Source: CAVONV01 sp963697355 | Lineage (GTDB): Bacteria; Acidobacteriota; Vicinamibacteria; Marinacidobacterales; DATDRI01 | NCBI GenBank assembly: GCA_963697355.1 | Contig: CAVONV010000025.1 | Coordinates: 106,778-170,777 of the forward strand | Direction: 5' to 3' | DNA: 64,000 nt | Shown: positions 28,298 through 37,046 of the stretch, one piece after another | How positions within the stretch are numbered: the first letter of the stretch is position 1 | Layout of the letters: the number at the start of each line of letters is the position of its first letter | Position numbers and translations under genes: made by a program | The notes under the pieces: model-generated | Database searches by the model: none | Told to the model about the DNA's origin: nothing | Seen by the model: the letters and a program-made list of their open reading frames with translations, nothing else

Positions 28298-29257
28298 ATG
28301 AGAGCATGGCACTTATTGGTTCTCTCGGCATTCGTCGGGCTGGCGCTGGGCTGCGCCCCTGAGACAACCGAAGTGGATGAGCCCGAAGCGGCAACGGGAC
28401 TCGAGAACGGATCGTTTACAGCCAATCTCAATGGCTTCGACATCCACTATGAGGTACATGGTCAAGGACCCGTCGTCATGACCGTTCCCAACTCGTGGGG
28501 CTTGAGCTTGGAAGGTCTCCGGGCCCTCTACCGCCCTTTGGAGGAGCGCCTCACTTTCGTTTATTTCGACCCGCGGGGCATGGGGGAGTCCGGCCCGATC
28601 CAGCAAGATGAGGACATGGGCATGGCGGCGGTCCGGGCCGACTTCGACGCCTTACGTCGCCACCTCGGTCTCGAGACGGTCAATGCCATCGGCTGGTCCA
28701 ACGGGGCGATGAATCTCATTCTGCTGGCAGCAGAGGTCCCCGCCACCTTGTCCTCCGCGATATTCGTCCATGGAGCGGCCAGTTTCAGTGAAGACGACAT
28801 GAAGCCGATCTTTGAGAAGTACCCTGAATTGATGAAGGAATATGGGGTCTTCATGCAGGAAATAGCGGACGAATCGCTATCGGCGGAAGAGCAAACCGCT
28901 CGTCTACGGGCATTCTGGCTCGATAGATATTTTCCTGAGATGTTCGCGGATCCCGAGACCGGCAAAACAATGATCCAGGAGATGTACGCCGATGCCGAGT
29001 TGAGCTGGGCCCATGCTGAGTTTGCCAACAAAGAGGGTTCGGTCTTCGACGCAAGGGACAAGTTACCGGCTGTCACGGCTCGCAGTCTCGTAATCGCCGG
29101 TGCCCATGACATGATGCCGCTGGAAAAAGGACGAGAGATCCATGACGGCCTGTCGGACTCGGAGTTCGTCGTTTTCGAGGACAGCGGTCACTTCGCCCCC
29201 GTAGAGGAGCCCGAGAAGTTCAAGACGGTCGTGTACAGATTCCTAGGCGTTCAATAG
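28298..29257 (+). CDS. Lipoprotein alpha/beta hydrolase
   Basis: 319 residues from the ATG at 28298, which has AAGGAGG 5 bp upstream; the longer open frame to 28139 has no such site. The N-terminus MRAWHLLVLSAFVGLALGC is a lipoprotein signal with Cys19 as acyl site. The hydrolase core has NSWGLS, the nucleophile elbow AIGWSNGAMN (GxSxG, here GWSNG), and the His in DSGHFAPVEEP near the end. It is likely an esterase, epoxide hydrolase or proline iminopeptidase-like enzyme anchored in the envelope. Substrate is unknown. The divergent CRP-like sites may regulate it. Confidence 0.85.
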   Translation: MRAWHLLVLSAFVGLALGCAPETTEVDEPEAATGLENGSFTANLNGFDIHYEVHGQGPVVMTVPNSWGLSLEGLRALYRPLEERLTFVYFDPRGMGESGPIQQDEDMGMAAVRADFDALRRHLGLETVNAIGWSNGAMNLILLAAEVPATLSSAIFVHGAASFSEDDMKPIFEKYPELMKEYGVFMQEIADESLSAEEQTARLRAFWLDRYFPEMFADPETGKTMIQEMYADAELSWAHAEFANKEGSVFDARDKLPAVTARSLVIAGAHDMMPLEKGREIHDGLSDSEFVVFEDSGHFAPVEEPEKFKTVVYRFLGVQ

Positions 29258-29432
29258 TCAGACATGGCTGTCCGCGGAGTCGACGTGCGGCATACAGTTG
29301 TACGTCCGCAACAGTTCAACTGAGCTGCGGCACCTTCAGTACGACTCAAGCGAAGAGTCAGATCGTCGGAGCGTATCCGTACGTCGAAAAAGAGTTCGAG
29401 GAAGGTCTTGTTCATCAGCAAGGCAGCCGGCT

Positions 29433-29870
29433 TCAATACAGCTCGGGATGATGCTTCTTGAGCCAAGCCAACACATCATCCCTCAGTTCCTTAACGAACG
29501 TCAGAAGCTCTTCAGCATCGTCTTCCGACGCTCCACCCACATAGTCATATTCTACTTTGTTACGCTTGATGCGACACGAGTCGAGATAATCCGCATCGCT
29601 CTTGCGATCGACACCGAGGATGAGCGGCAGAGCCACAATGGTCCGATAGTGCTGGAGACCATGCGCAGCGCGATACCCTTCGGAGCGCATGAGAACGGTA
29701 CAGAGCTTAAGAGCCGCATTGTAGGCAATGCCAAATCGCCAATCAGGTGAAATGGAGCCTTTCGCGTCTTCCATGTCCCGTTCGACGATGGCGAGCAGGT
29801 TGAAGATCTCTTCTCTGCTGGTTTTTTCCTCTTTGAGCCAGCGGTTATCCGCCCATTGCTTCAAGGTCAT
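29433..29870 (-). CDS. HEPN-domain toxin of a nucleotidyltransferase/HEPN module
   Basis: 145 residues, all-helical. The active-site region CRIKRNKVEYDYVGGAS has the Arg-x4-6 pattern in the variant form RNKVEY, where Tyr replaces the usual His, as in SAV_6107-like HEPN proteins. HEPN toxins are mostly RNases. Its first codons overlap the end of the upstream HTH-nucleotidyltransferase gene by 26 bp, the normal order of an MNT/HEPN pair. The partner likely silences it by AMP transfer to the active site, as known for other MNT/HEPN modules. Confidence 0.75.
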   Translation of the reverse strand: MTLKQWADNRWLKEEKTSREEIFNLLAIVERDMEDAKGSISPDWRFGIAYNAALKLCTVLMRSEGYRAAHGLQHYRTIVALPLILGVDRKSDADYLDSCRIKRNKVEYDYVGGASEDDAEELLTFVKELRDDVLAWLKKHHPELY

Positions 29871-30432
29871 CTCGATTTCCTGTTATAAAGAGCTTAGGAC
29901 CCTTCAGGACATGCGTCACGAAGTGGTCACGCCCACGGATTCGTTTACGATATTCGCTTTCCGACATCACGTGCGCGTTGACCTCCCGGCCGATTTTTTC
30001 GGAAACACCAGTGAGCAACTTCGTCAGCTTTCTCAATCCCAAATTGCCAATGACCATGAGGTCGACGTCACTGTCGGCAAGGGCTTCGCCTTTAGCCACC
30101 GAACCGAACACGAAAGCGAATCGCAGGTCTGCAGTCGAAAACGCCTCCTGAAACACTTCAACCAAGCCGGAGGTCTTCTGAACGAGACGGTGAATCTCGA
30201 TGTAGAGGGGGTGGTCTTTATTGGCTCGATAGTAGACGCGGTTGCTATTACGCCGTCCCTGGATCAAATCGAGTTGGCGCAGCTTCCTGAGCTCCTGCCT
30301 GACCGTGGCCTCATTGAGCTCAGACCGGCGAGCGATCTCACGAACATGGAGTTCCACTTCGTCAATGCCAAAGAGAAGCCGAAAGATCGCGGCACGCACG
30401 CGCGACGAGAGGATTCGAGCCAGGACATCCAT
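29845..30432 (-). CDS. HTH + minimal nucleotidyltransferase (MNT) antitoxin
   Basis: 195 residues from ATG 30432. Residues ~1-75 form a winged helix-turn-helix (VREIARRSELNEATVRQELRKL). From ~105 the MNT fold shows FVFGSVAKGEALADSDVDLMV, the GSxxxG...DxD active site (Gly110, Asp122, Asp124). Fusion of a DNA-binding domain to MNT lets one protein repress its own promoter and modify the HEPN toxin. A TTG start at 30453 is possible but falls inside the palindrome. No clear ribosome site is present, so the mRNA may be leaderless. Confidence 0.78.
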   Translation of the reverse strand: MDVLARILSSRVRAAIFRLLFGIDEVELHVREIARRSELNEATVRQELRKLRQLDLIQGRRNSNRVYYRANKDHPLYIEIHRLVQKTSGLVEVFQEAFSTADLRFAFVFGSVAKGEALADSDVDLMVIGNLGLRKLTKLLTGVSEKIGREVNAHVMSESEYRKRIRGRDHFVTHVLKGPKLFITGNRDDLEAMGG

Positions 30433-30442
30433 ACGCGTGTTT

Positions 30443-30464
30443 ATACCACGCAATTGCGTGGTAT
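30443..30464. promoter_or_regulatory. Perfect 22-bp palindrome, MNT/HEPN operator
   Basis: Arms ATACCACGCAA and TTGCGTGGTAT with no spacer, centred ~21 bp before the HTH-MNT start codon. Perfect symmetry over 22 bp strongly suggests the binding site of the HTH-MNT dimer. Confidence 0.7.
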
Positions 30465-30500
30465 TTCAACGCATTTTTAGGCTGGTTCGGCCCGGGCAAG

Positions 30501-30633
30501 ACCTTTGACGTTGTGCGCGTCAAAGGTGAAAAACGCTACCCGCATGACACAAAACGTCAAGACGAAGGACGTTATCGGCGGCATAGCTTTCCCTGCCGCC
30601 AAATACGGAGCCACCATTTATGAAGCCGCCTGA
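30501..30633 (+). pseudogene. Remnant of an AbiEi-type gene: promoter/operator and first codons
   Basis: ACCTTTGACG - TTGTGCG - CGTCAAAGGT is a perfect 10-bp inverted repeat (30501-30527). It is followed by GAAAAACGCTACCCGCATGA, whose end is the start of a 29-codon frame (MTQNVKTKDVIGG). The line parallels the abiEi start at 46.23-46.30 kb (TTGACG, GTAAAATGCTACCCACATGA, MSTNRQVGSKD). Only the promoter and start survive. Confidence 0.5.
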
Positions 30634-30693
30634 GGAGGTCAAGAGGCAGTCAGTTGAACAGGGGGCCTATATGTTCGGTCACCACAGGTTAGG

Positions 30694-31053
30694 CTATTTG
30701 GATGACGCTGAGGCAAAACGGACTCGAGTATCTGTTGAAACAACAAATCGATCGGCGAGCCTATCGGCGTAAGTTTCCAACAAACGGCGCAAAGTCCTTA
30801 TCTTGTTGGAGGTTCTCTCGTCATCCAGGCGCAACAATATGATCCCACGGTGCGGGTGCCTTTCCCGAAAGATCTTCTCTCCGAAGTCCTTGTCGTTGGT
30901 GATCAGTATCCAGTTCTCTTTGCAGGCCTTGTCGATGATGGCATCATCATTCATACCCCGCGCTGATTCATAGACGGAGAACACCTCGAAATTGAGACTC
31001 CTTAGCCACCTAGCGACGGCAGGACCCGTACATTCATCGACGAGAAAACGCAC
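30694..31053 (-). CDS. DUF5615 PIN-like toxin
   Basis: 119 residues. MRFLVDECTGPAVARWL, DDAIIDKACKENWILITNDK and GIILLRLDD are the acidic-residue strands of the DUF5615 (Mut7-C/PIN-like) family, paired with DUF433 antitoxins in VapBC-like modules. It begins with GTG directly after the antitoxin stop. Expected activity is ribonuclease. Confidence 0.82.
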   Translation of the reverse strand: MRFLVDECTGPAVARWLRSLNFEVFSVYESARGMNDDAIIDKACKENWILITNDKDFGEKIFRERHPHRGIILLRLDDERTSNKIRTLRRLLETYADRLADRFVVSTDTRVRFASASSK

Positions 31054-31302
31054 CTAGCTTGCTTCGGGCATCAACGGCATGAATGCCGTGTTTTCAAGCG
31101 ACTTCGTGGCAAATAAGATGCAGGCCTGGATATCTTCGCGAGTCAATCCTGCGTACTCGCTGATGATGTCTTCGACCGTTGCGCCGCGAGCAAGCAGGCC
31201 CAAAATGAACTCTACCGTTAGTCGGGTTCCTTTGATGACAGGCTTCCCGACCATGACGCTTGGGTCAACCGCGATTCTCTCGAGCAGTTGTTTGTCCGTC
31301 AT
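31054..31302 (-). CDS. DUF433 antitoxin
   Basis: 82 residues from ATG 31302 (preceded by GGGGA); a longer frame exists but is unlikely. The DUF433 core is IAVDPSVMVGKPVIKGTRLT and VEDIISEYAGLTREDIQACI, a helix-turn-helix-like fold. It is adjacent to the DUF5615 toxin with no gap, so the two form one operon, and it probably represses its own promoter. Confidence 0.82.
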   Translation of the reverse strand: MTDKQLLERIAVDPSVMVGKPVIKGTRLTVEFILGLLARGATVEDIISEYAGLTREDIQACILFATKSLENTAFMPLMPEAS

Positions 31303-31577
31303 GGAATCCCCGTTCCTCCGTACCATTGTACAACAGCTCAGGAGATAAGGCGGACCAACCCCCCAACCCCACACCCGTTATACACCTCCGCACCCATCTG
31401 CTATCATTTTAGTGATCATCCTGAAAAGTTGACTTGAACAGCGGACAGCGGAGTCGTGCGGGTATGCACCCGGCTCCCCCGTAGAGCATGTTCTCAAGGG
31501 CTAACGCGACGTCAGTGACCACGGTGTCGACACAAGTGCCCAATCCCTCGGCACGCCCGGGAAGGACGGTGTAAACC
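31303..31577. other. Gap with a GC-rich structured leader before the SbcD-like gene
   Basis: No gene was recognised. Around 31451-31482 GGAG-tcgtg-CGGGT-atgc-ACCCG-g-CTCC can fold into a hairpin, and GTGTCGACAC at ~31527 is self-complementary. It may be a structured 5' leader of the SbcD/YhaN operon or the remains of an RNA. No known riboswitch or small-RNA signature was found. Confidence 0.3.
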
Positions 31578-32852
31578 ATGTCCAGTCTCCGCTTTATCCA
31601 CGCCGCCGACCTTCACCTCGACAGCCCCTTCACGGGCATCAAAAGCACCAACGAAGCTATCTCTCGGCATTTATGTGACGCCACCTTCAACGCGTACAAG
31701 AACATCATCGATCTGTGTCTGGTGGAGAAAGTCGATGCGCTTCTGCTGGTGGGCGATCTCTATGACGGCGCGGACCGGAGCCTGAGAGCTCAGCTTGCGC
31801 TGGTCGATGGGCTGAACCGACTCGACGAGGCCGGCATCCGGTCCTTCGTCTGTTTCGGAAACCACGATCCTCTCAGTGGCTGGGAAGCCAAGCTCGATTT
31901 ACCACCCCTCTGCCACCGTTACGGCCCCGACGTCGAGGCCATCCCCCTCGACCCGGACAACCCTGGTAAAGCCATGGTTTACGGGGTGAGCTATCCCAAG
32001 CGGGACGTCCAAGACAATTTGGCCCAAAGGTTCCATGATCTCCACACCAACGGGGCCTTCACCATTGGACTTCTCCACTGCAACGTCGGCGGCAACACTG
32101 AGCACGAGCGCTATGCCCCTTGCTCGATGGACGACCTGACCGCGAACGGCATCGACTACTGGGCGCTCGGGCATGTCCACACACGTCAAGTCCCTCGCGA
32201 GCAAGGCCCCGCCATCGTCTATCCCGGCAATCCCCAAGGACGAAATCCCAAGGAAACGGGCGAGCGCGGTGTGTACCTCGTCGAAGTCAACGATTTGGGA
32301 CGGGTGAAGCTCGACTTCCGCCCCGTTGACACCGTGCGGTGGCACCCACTCGATCTCTCCATCGATGAGCTCAGCAAGGAGCAGACTCTTCTCGACAGGG
32401 CAGATGAGGAAGTGGATCGATTGTTGAACCAAACCGATGGGCGCCACCTGGTCTACACACTCAACATCAGCGGACGCGGCCCCCTCCACAAAGCCGTCCA
32501 GAGAACCGACTTCCAAAACGACCTACAGGAACGGCTGAACGACACCTGGTCCGAGCGGAATCCTTTCGCCTGGTGCGAGCGCTTGCAGGTGACCACCTCA
32601 CCACCCATTGACCGCGAAGAGCTCGAGAAAGCCGAGGATTTCCTCGGCGACCTCCTGAGATTCATCGATGGGGCGAAAAAAGACGACGCCCTACGCGCCG
32701 AGCTCAGCGACGAGCTGCAAGCCCTGTTTGGCCACAGCCAGGCCAAACGCTATCTCAACGAATCGGCACTGACCGAAGAGAAGCTTCTCCAATGGATGGC
32801 CGACGCAGAAACACGATGCCTCGACCACCTCATCCAAGAGGAGGAGTTATGA
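31578..32852 (+). CDS. SbcD/YhaO-like DNA repair metallophosphatase
   Basis: 424 residues. Calcineurin-like motifs: FIHAADLHLDSPF (D-x-H), LLVGDLYDG (GD), FVCFGNHDP (GNH[DE]), IGLLHCNVGG and ALGHVHTRQ (GHxH). These bind two metal ions for phosphodiester cleavage. Its C-terminus is helical. The stop overlaps the start of the large ATPase by 4 bp (ATGA). The two therefore form an SbcCD/Rad50-Mre11-like complex that would process DNA ends; the closest match is the YhaO/YhaN pair, which is less well characterised than SbcCD. Confidence 0.88.
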   Translation: MSSLRFIHAADLHLDSPFTGIKSTNEAISRHLCDATFNAYKNIIDLCLVEKVDALLLVGDLYDGADRSLRAQLALVDGLNRLDEAGIRSFVCFGNHDPLSGWEAKLDLPPLCHRYGPDVEAIPLDPDNPGKAMVYGVSYPKRDVQDNLAQRFHDLHTNGAFTIGLLHCNVGGNTEHERYAPCSMDDLTANGIDYWALGHVHTRQVPREQGPAIVYPGNPQGRNPKETGERGVYLVEVNDLGRVKLDFRPVDTVRWHPLDLSIDELSKEQTLLDRADEEVDRLLNQTDGRHLVYTLNISGRGPLHKAVQRTDFQNDLQERLNDTWSERNPFAWCERLQVTTSPPIDREELEKAEDFLGDLLRFIDGAKKDDALRAELSDELQALFGHSQAKRYLNESALTEEKLLQWMADAETRCLDHLIQEEEL

Positions 32853-35800
32853 AAATAGAAAGCCTCCACATCGACGGCTTCGGCCATTTCCACGACTGCG
32901 AAATCGGCCCCTTCGAGAACCCTTTAACGGTGATATCCGGACCCAACGAAGCGGGAAAGAGCACCTTGTTGGCGTTCATCAGGACCATGCTCTTTGGATT
33001 CCCGAAACGCGGTCGCAAGGAGTTCTATCCACCCCTCGCCGGCGGTCAGCACGGGGGCCGTATCCAGCTCGTCAGCCAGAGCGGAGCTCGATACCTCATC
33101 GAGCGGACCGCGGGGACCAACGGCGGAAAGGTCCGCATTGCCGCGAGCTACGGTGACGTCTTCGAAGGCGATGACCAACTCAAGAAACTCCTCGGTCACG
33201 CTTCGCCCACGATGTTCGAGACCGTTTTTGCATTTGGCCTCGACGAACTGACCAACCTCAACTCTTTGAACGACGACGACGTGAGTGGTCGCATCTACAG
33301 CGCCGGCATGGGTGCCAACCAACTACCAGAAGCGCTAAAGACCCTCGAAGACCAACGTCACAAGTTGTTCAAAAACGGTGGGTCGAGCCAAAAGATCAGC
33401 AAGATCCTCAACGAGCTCAAGAAAGTCGAAGACGAGCTCGAGCAGATCAACAAGGAAGCCACCAAGTACCAACGGTTCGTCGCGCGCCGCGACGCCATAG
33501 GACCCGAGGTGGAATCGCTTTCGAACGAAGTCGAGCGACACTCCTCAGACCTGCGGGAGATCAAACGCCTCGAGTCAGGATGGGAAGACTGGGTCCGGCT
33601 CACCGAGCTCGAAAAACAACTGAGCCAACTACCGGTTCACGAGTCTTTCCCCGAGGACGGATTGTCGAGACTGAACGCGCTCGAAGAGCGTCACCAACAG
33701 GAAAAGGACGAGCTCCTCAAGGCGGAGAACGAGCTCAAGACCGCCTCAGAAGAGGCTAGCACACCGATCGCCGATGAGCGTCTGCTCGAAGATGCCGAAG
33801 ACATCGGACCCCTCCACAAAAACCTCGGCGCGTTCGAAAGCTCAGTCGCCGATCTGCCCAAGCGTCAAACGGAGCTTCGCAACCAGGAGGAGATCCTCGA
33901 AGAAGCGCTAAGAGAGCTCGGCACCGATTGGGACGAAAAACGTCTCCAAGATTTCGACAGTTCTCTTCCCGTACAGGCCGCCATCCAAGAGTGGAACCAG
34001 CGCCTCAATGAAAATGAGCAAGCTCTTCGTGAATCGCGCCATCATGCCGAAGCCGCCAACCGGGACGAAAAGGATGCCGCCGAGGCTGCCACTGAGGCCC
34101 GCGATGAACTGCAGCAAGCCGAAGAGCCGACGCTCGACGCCGCCGAGCTCGACAGGCGACGCGCCATTCTCCGAAACGCCCGCAGCCGGTTCGACGACTA
34201 CCGGATGCTCAAACAGCGCCGCGAAGACCTCGAGATCCAATCTCAGCAAACGTCGAGCGCACTCGAAAAGGAGCAGGAGCTGGCGCAGCGCGGGAGCAAA
34301 ACTTGGGTTCCCGTCGGCGGATTGGGGCTCGTATCGGTCGTGATGGGTGTTGTTCTCGGAGGACAAACCGCCACGTTCGGCGTCATCATCGGCGTGATCC
34401 TACTCTTCGGAGCTGCCTACCTTTTCGCCAACCGCAAAGGCCGTTCCTCCCCAGCCATCACCGAGGCCATGTCATCCCTTCGCGAGCATTTGGTGGAAGC
34501 CAAGCGCGGCGAAGCTCGGGCTCAAAAGGCGCTCGACAAAGTCGCCGAGCTACTCGACGAAAGACATCTGGATTCCCAAAAGCTCAACGAGCTCGAGACA
34601 TCGCTCGACGAAACGGCAGCGAAGATCGACCGCTGGGAAAAGGCCAGCACGAAGCTCGAGGCCGCAACTAAGGAGGAGGAGCGCCGCCGCAACCGGGCCC
34701 AGGATGCAAAAGAAGCCGAACAGAAAGCTGAGAAAGCTCTCCAAGACGCGAAAACAGAATGGGAAGCCTGGCTAAAAGAGCGCGGGTTCGACGACTCCAC
34801 CCTATCCCCAACAACGGTCACAGAGATATTCAACCACGTCGAAAAAACGCAACTTCTGCTCAAGACGCTCGAGCACACAAGGAGCCACGTTCAGGCCATT
34901 CAAGAGGATATCGATGACTACCGCTCGCGAGTCGTACCACTCGCCGAAAAGCACGGCATGATCGCACCCGACTCTCAGATGCGCGACGTGGCGAGCGCCG
35001 CAGAAAAGATGAGCTCCCGCCTCGACGCGGTGCGGGAGGAATTGAGCCGCAAGAACCAAGCCGAAAAGGCCGTCGTCAAAGCCGTCCGTGAGCGCAACAC
35101 TCGGGAGAAGCACGTCGCTGATGCAAAAGACAAGCTCTACTCGCTCCTTCAGATGGCTGGCACCGACAATCCCGAGGACTTCCGCGTGATGGCGAGCGAG
35201 TACACCGAAGGGGAAAGACTCGAGCAAGAAATCAGCCTCTGCAAGATGAGGCTACAACAACTAGGCGGCACCGGCGAAGACTTCACTCGCTTCCGTGAGA
35301 AGCTCAGCAAAACCAGTCCTACAGAATTAGAAGACTCCGAAAGAGCAACCCAAGTCGCACTCAATGTCGCCACAGAGAAAAAAGAGCTCCTCCTGATGGA
35401 GCAAGGAAGAGTTCAAAACGATATCGAGCGCCTCGCCGGCGAAGACGAAGCCTCAGAGCTCCGGCTAAAGCGTGCCGCCCTCATCGAGCAGCTAAAAGCC
35501 GATGCCAAAGAGTGGTCCGTCCTCACGCTAGCCTCCAGACTCCTCGACAAGGCACGGTCCAAATACGAGCAAGAGCGACAACCCGGCGTCCTCAAAAACG
35601 CCCAAGGATTTTTCACCACGGTGACCGGCAACGCCTATAAAAAGATCGTTTCACCGCTAGGCTCAAAAAACATCAGCGTGGTCGCATCCAACGGCACAAC
35701 AAGGACGCCCGAAAACCTGAGCCGAGGCACAAGGGAACAGCTTTACCTCGCCCTCCGCTTCGGCCTCGTCCAACAGTTCGCCGAGCAAGAAACAAGCCTC

Positions 35801-36022
35801 CCCGTCATCGTGGACGAGGTATTGGTGAACTTCGATCCCGACCGAGCCCGAAAAGCCGCCGAAGCCTTCGCCAAGCTCGCCCGCACGAATCAAGTGCTCG
35901 TCTTCACCTGCCATCCGTCCATGGCCGAGCTCTTCACCACAGTCGACCCCGAAGCAAAGGAGATCGACATTAGCCGATTCGCAAGTTCAAGCAATGGCAA
36001 CCAGCACCCATTGCGGGTGTAA
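32849..36022 (+). CDS. YhaN-like AAA/SMC-type ATPase with coiled coils
   Basis: 1057 residues from ATG 32849, which has GAGGAG 2 bp upstream and overlaps the SbcD-like stop. Walker A GPNEAGKST is at residues 31-39. Long Glu/Lys/Leu coiled coils surround a hydrophobic hairpin at ~490-530 (VPVGGLGLVSVVMGVVLGG...VIIGVILLFGAAYLF), typical of YhaN, which may tie it to the membrane. The C-terminal ATPase half has LSRGTREQLYLALRFGL (signature) and VIVDEVLVNFD (Walker B). The last codons (SSSNGNQHPLRV) lie in a sequence that recurs at 38.0, 48.1 and 55.7 kb. Confidence 0.88.
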   Translation: MKIESLHIDGFGHFHDCEIGPFENPLTVISGPNEAGKSTLLAFIRTMLFGFPKRGRKEFYPPLAGGQHGGRIQLVSQSGARYLIERTAGTNGGKVRIAASYGDVFEGDDQLKKLLGHASPTMFETVFAFGLDELTNLNSLNDDDVSGRIYSAGMGANQLPEALKTLEDQRHKLFKNGGSSQKISKILNELKKVEDELEQINKEATKYQRFVARRDAIGPEVESLSNEVERHSSDLREIKRLESGWEDWVRLTELEKQLSQLPVHESFPEDGLSRLNALEERHQQEKDELLKAENELKTASEEASTPIADERLLEDAEDIGPLHKNLGAFESSVADLPKRQTELRNQEEILEEALRELGTDWDEKRLQDFDSSLPVQAAIQEWNQRLNENEQALRESRHHAEAANRDEKDAAEAATEARDELQQAEEPTLDAAELDRRRAILRNARSRFDDYRMLKQRREDLEIQSQQTSSALEKEQELAQRGSKTWVPVGGLGLVSVVMGVVLGGQTATFGVIIGVILLFGAAYLFANRKGRSSPAITEAMSSLREHLVEAKRGEARAQKALDKVAELLDERHLDSQKLNELETSLDETAAKIDRWEKASTKLEAATKEEERRRNRAQDAKEAEQKAEKALQDAKTEWEAWLKERGFDDSTLSPTTVTEIFNHVEKTQLLLKTLEHTRSHVQAIQEDIDDYRSRVVPLAEKHGMIAPDSQMRDVASAAEKMSSRLDAVREELSRKNQAEKAVVKAVRERNTREKHVADAKDKLYSLLQMAGTDNPEDFRVMASEYTEGERLEQEISLCKMRLQQLGGTGEDFTRFREKLSKTSPTELEDSERATQVALNVATEKKELLLMEQGRVQNDIERLAGEDEASELRLKRAALIEQLKADAKEWSVLTLASRLLDKARSKYEQERQPGVLKNAQGFFTTVTGNAYKKIVSPLGSKNISVVASNGTTRTPENLSRGTREQLYLALRFGLVQQFAEQETSLPVIVDEVLVNFDPDRARKAAEAFAKLARTNQVLVFTCHPSMAELFTTVDPEAKEIDISRFASSSNGNQHPLRV

Positions 36023-36034
36023 CCTCAATGCAGG
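35991..36034. repeat. YhaN 3'-end repeat, copy A (in the intact gene)
   Basis: GCAATGG-caaccagca-CCCATTGC forms an inverted repeat around the last codons, followed by GGGTGTAACCTCAATGCAGG over the stop. Copies B, C and D share this line. Confidence 0.75.
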
Positions 36035-36438
36035 GAAACCACATTATGTCTCCCCGAGCGCGCGCCCGAGCCCGATTGATTTCTACCGACCACCATCCGC
36101 GTCAACATCGCCACCATGCGAAGCTGTAAATCGCTACCCTTCTGGTACATCACCGGATCCACTTCGGCCACGCGTTTGCACACATCGAGGATTGCAGCGC
36201 ATTCCGTACCGGAGCGCCTCGCAATTCGATAGAAGCGCGATTTGTCTCTGTCAGAAAACTCTCCGGCTCCTTCCGCCACATTCAAGGCAATGGATGTCGC
36301 AGCCCGTTGCATCTGGTCAGCCAGGTAAGCCCTTCCCCTAGGCAGCTGCTGGACAATCTCATTCGCCAGGGTCACAAACTCAATTGCGGCTTGGTAGACG
36401 TCCAAGTTTTCGTGATCGAACTGCCTCAATGGCTTCAT
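36025..36438 (-). CDS. Four-helix-bundle protein (23S rRNA intervening-sequence-protein family)
   Basis: 137 residues. FDHENLDVYQAAIEFV, ADQMQRAATSIALNVAEGAG and FYRIARRSGTECAAILDV are the hallmark of the four-helix bundle (S23/IVP) family found within rRNA insertions and in many mobile contexts. Function is unknown. The C-terminal LRMVAMLTRMVVGRNQSGSG is the line found without its gene at five other places here. The stop is 3 bp from the stop of the YhaN-like gene, convergently. Confidence 0.82.
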   Translation of the reverse strand: MKPLRQFDHENLDVYQAAIEFVTLANEIVQQLPRGRAYLADQMQRAATSIALNVAEGAGEFSDRDKSRFYRIARRSGTECAAILDVCKRVAEVDPVMYQKGSDLQLRMVAMLTRMVVGRNQSGSGARSGRHNVVSLH

Positions 36439-36562
36439 TCGTTAGCACTCCGGGCTCGGAACTGGGCCTACACATAGGAGACGACAAAAAGTGGCGATTG
36501 CACCCTCACCGGCCAAGGTATTCCGGGCCAGCAAGAAGTTGAACCCGCACGCACTATGTCTT

Positions 36563-36655
36563 CCCTAGCCCGTGCCCAAGCCCGAGCCCGTGCCCGTGCC
36601 CGTGCCCGTGCCCGATTGACTCCTACTGACCACCATTCGTGTCAACATCGACACT
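36563..36655 (-). repeat. Fossil of the four-helix-bundle gene 3' end with hexamer tail
   Basis: On the minus strand it gives VVSMLTRMVVSRSQSGTG followed by CCCGTG/CCCGAG units. It lies 130 bp upstream of the next full gene on the same strand, with no upstream remainder. Confidence 0.65.
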
Positions 36656-36746
36656 ACGAACCGATTTCGCAACCAGACCGACGGGACGCCCAGCTCAGGA
36701 GTGACCTACTGATCTTTTCAGGCAAGACAGCAGCGGTCCATCGCAT

Positions 36747-36781
36747 TTGACATCCTACCAAACGTCCGATATATTGTAGGA
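36747..36781 (+). promoter_or_regulatory. mazEF promoter with overlapping inverted repeat
   Basis: TTGACA (36747-36752), 17-bp spacer, TATATT (36770-36775): a near-consensus sigma-70-type promoter. TCCTAC (36753-36758) and GTAGGA (36776-36781) form an inverted repeat spanning the -35/-10 interval, the likely site of antitoxin repression. Confidence 0.65.
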
Positions 36782-36797
36782 CAAAGGGACAAGTTGC

Positions 36798-37046
36798 ATG
36801 CCAAAAACAAAGATCTCTGTAACCGTAGATTCCACGCTCGTCGAGAAGGTCGATCAGCTGGATATCGATGCGTCTCGAAGTGAGATTGTGGAGATGGCGT
36901 TAGAACGCTGGCTTCGAAACCAGAGAATGGAATCACTAGAGCGTGCAATCGAGGAGTACTATCGAGAGGTCACAAAAGACGAGCAGAAAGAGGATGCTGA
37001 GTGGGCGGCTCTTTCAGCAAGCGCCATCGATGAGACCTGGAAGTGA
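36798..37046 (+). CDS. Ribbon-helix-helix antitoxin (MazE-like)
   Basis: 82 residues. KTKISVTVDSTLVEKVDQLD and SRSEIVEMALERWLRNQRM form a ribbon-helix-helix DNA-binding domain. The acidic C-terminus (KDEQKEDAEWAALSASAIDE) is the toxin-binding part. The gene stop overlaps the MazF start (GTGA). It should repress the promoter 20-50 bp upstream. Confidence 0.8.
   Translation: MPKTKISVTVDSTLVEKVDQLDIDASRSEIVEMALERWLRNQRMESLERAIEEYYREVTKDEQKEDAEWAALSASAIDETWK

Noticed and set aside
31430..31577. Structured leader as tRNA, SRP RNA or riboswitch
   Set aside because: No cloverleaf, no SRP GGAAG/AGCA loop and no known riboswitch core could be laid on it; only local hairpins exist.
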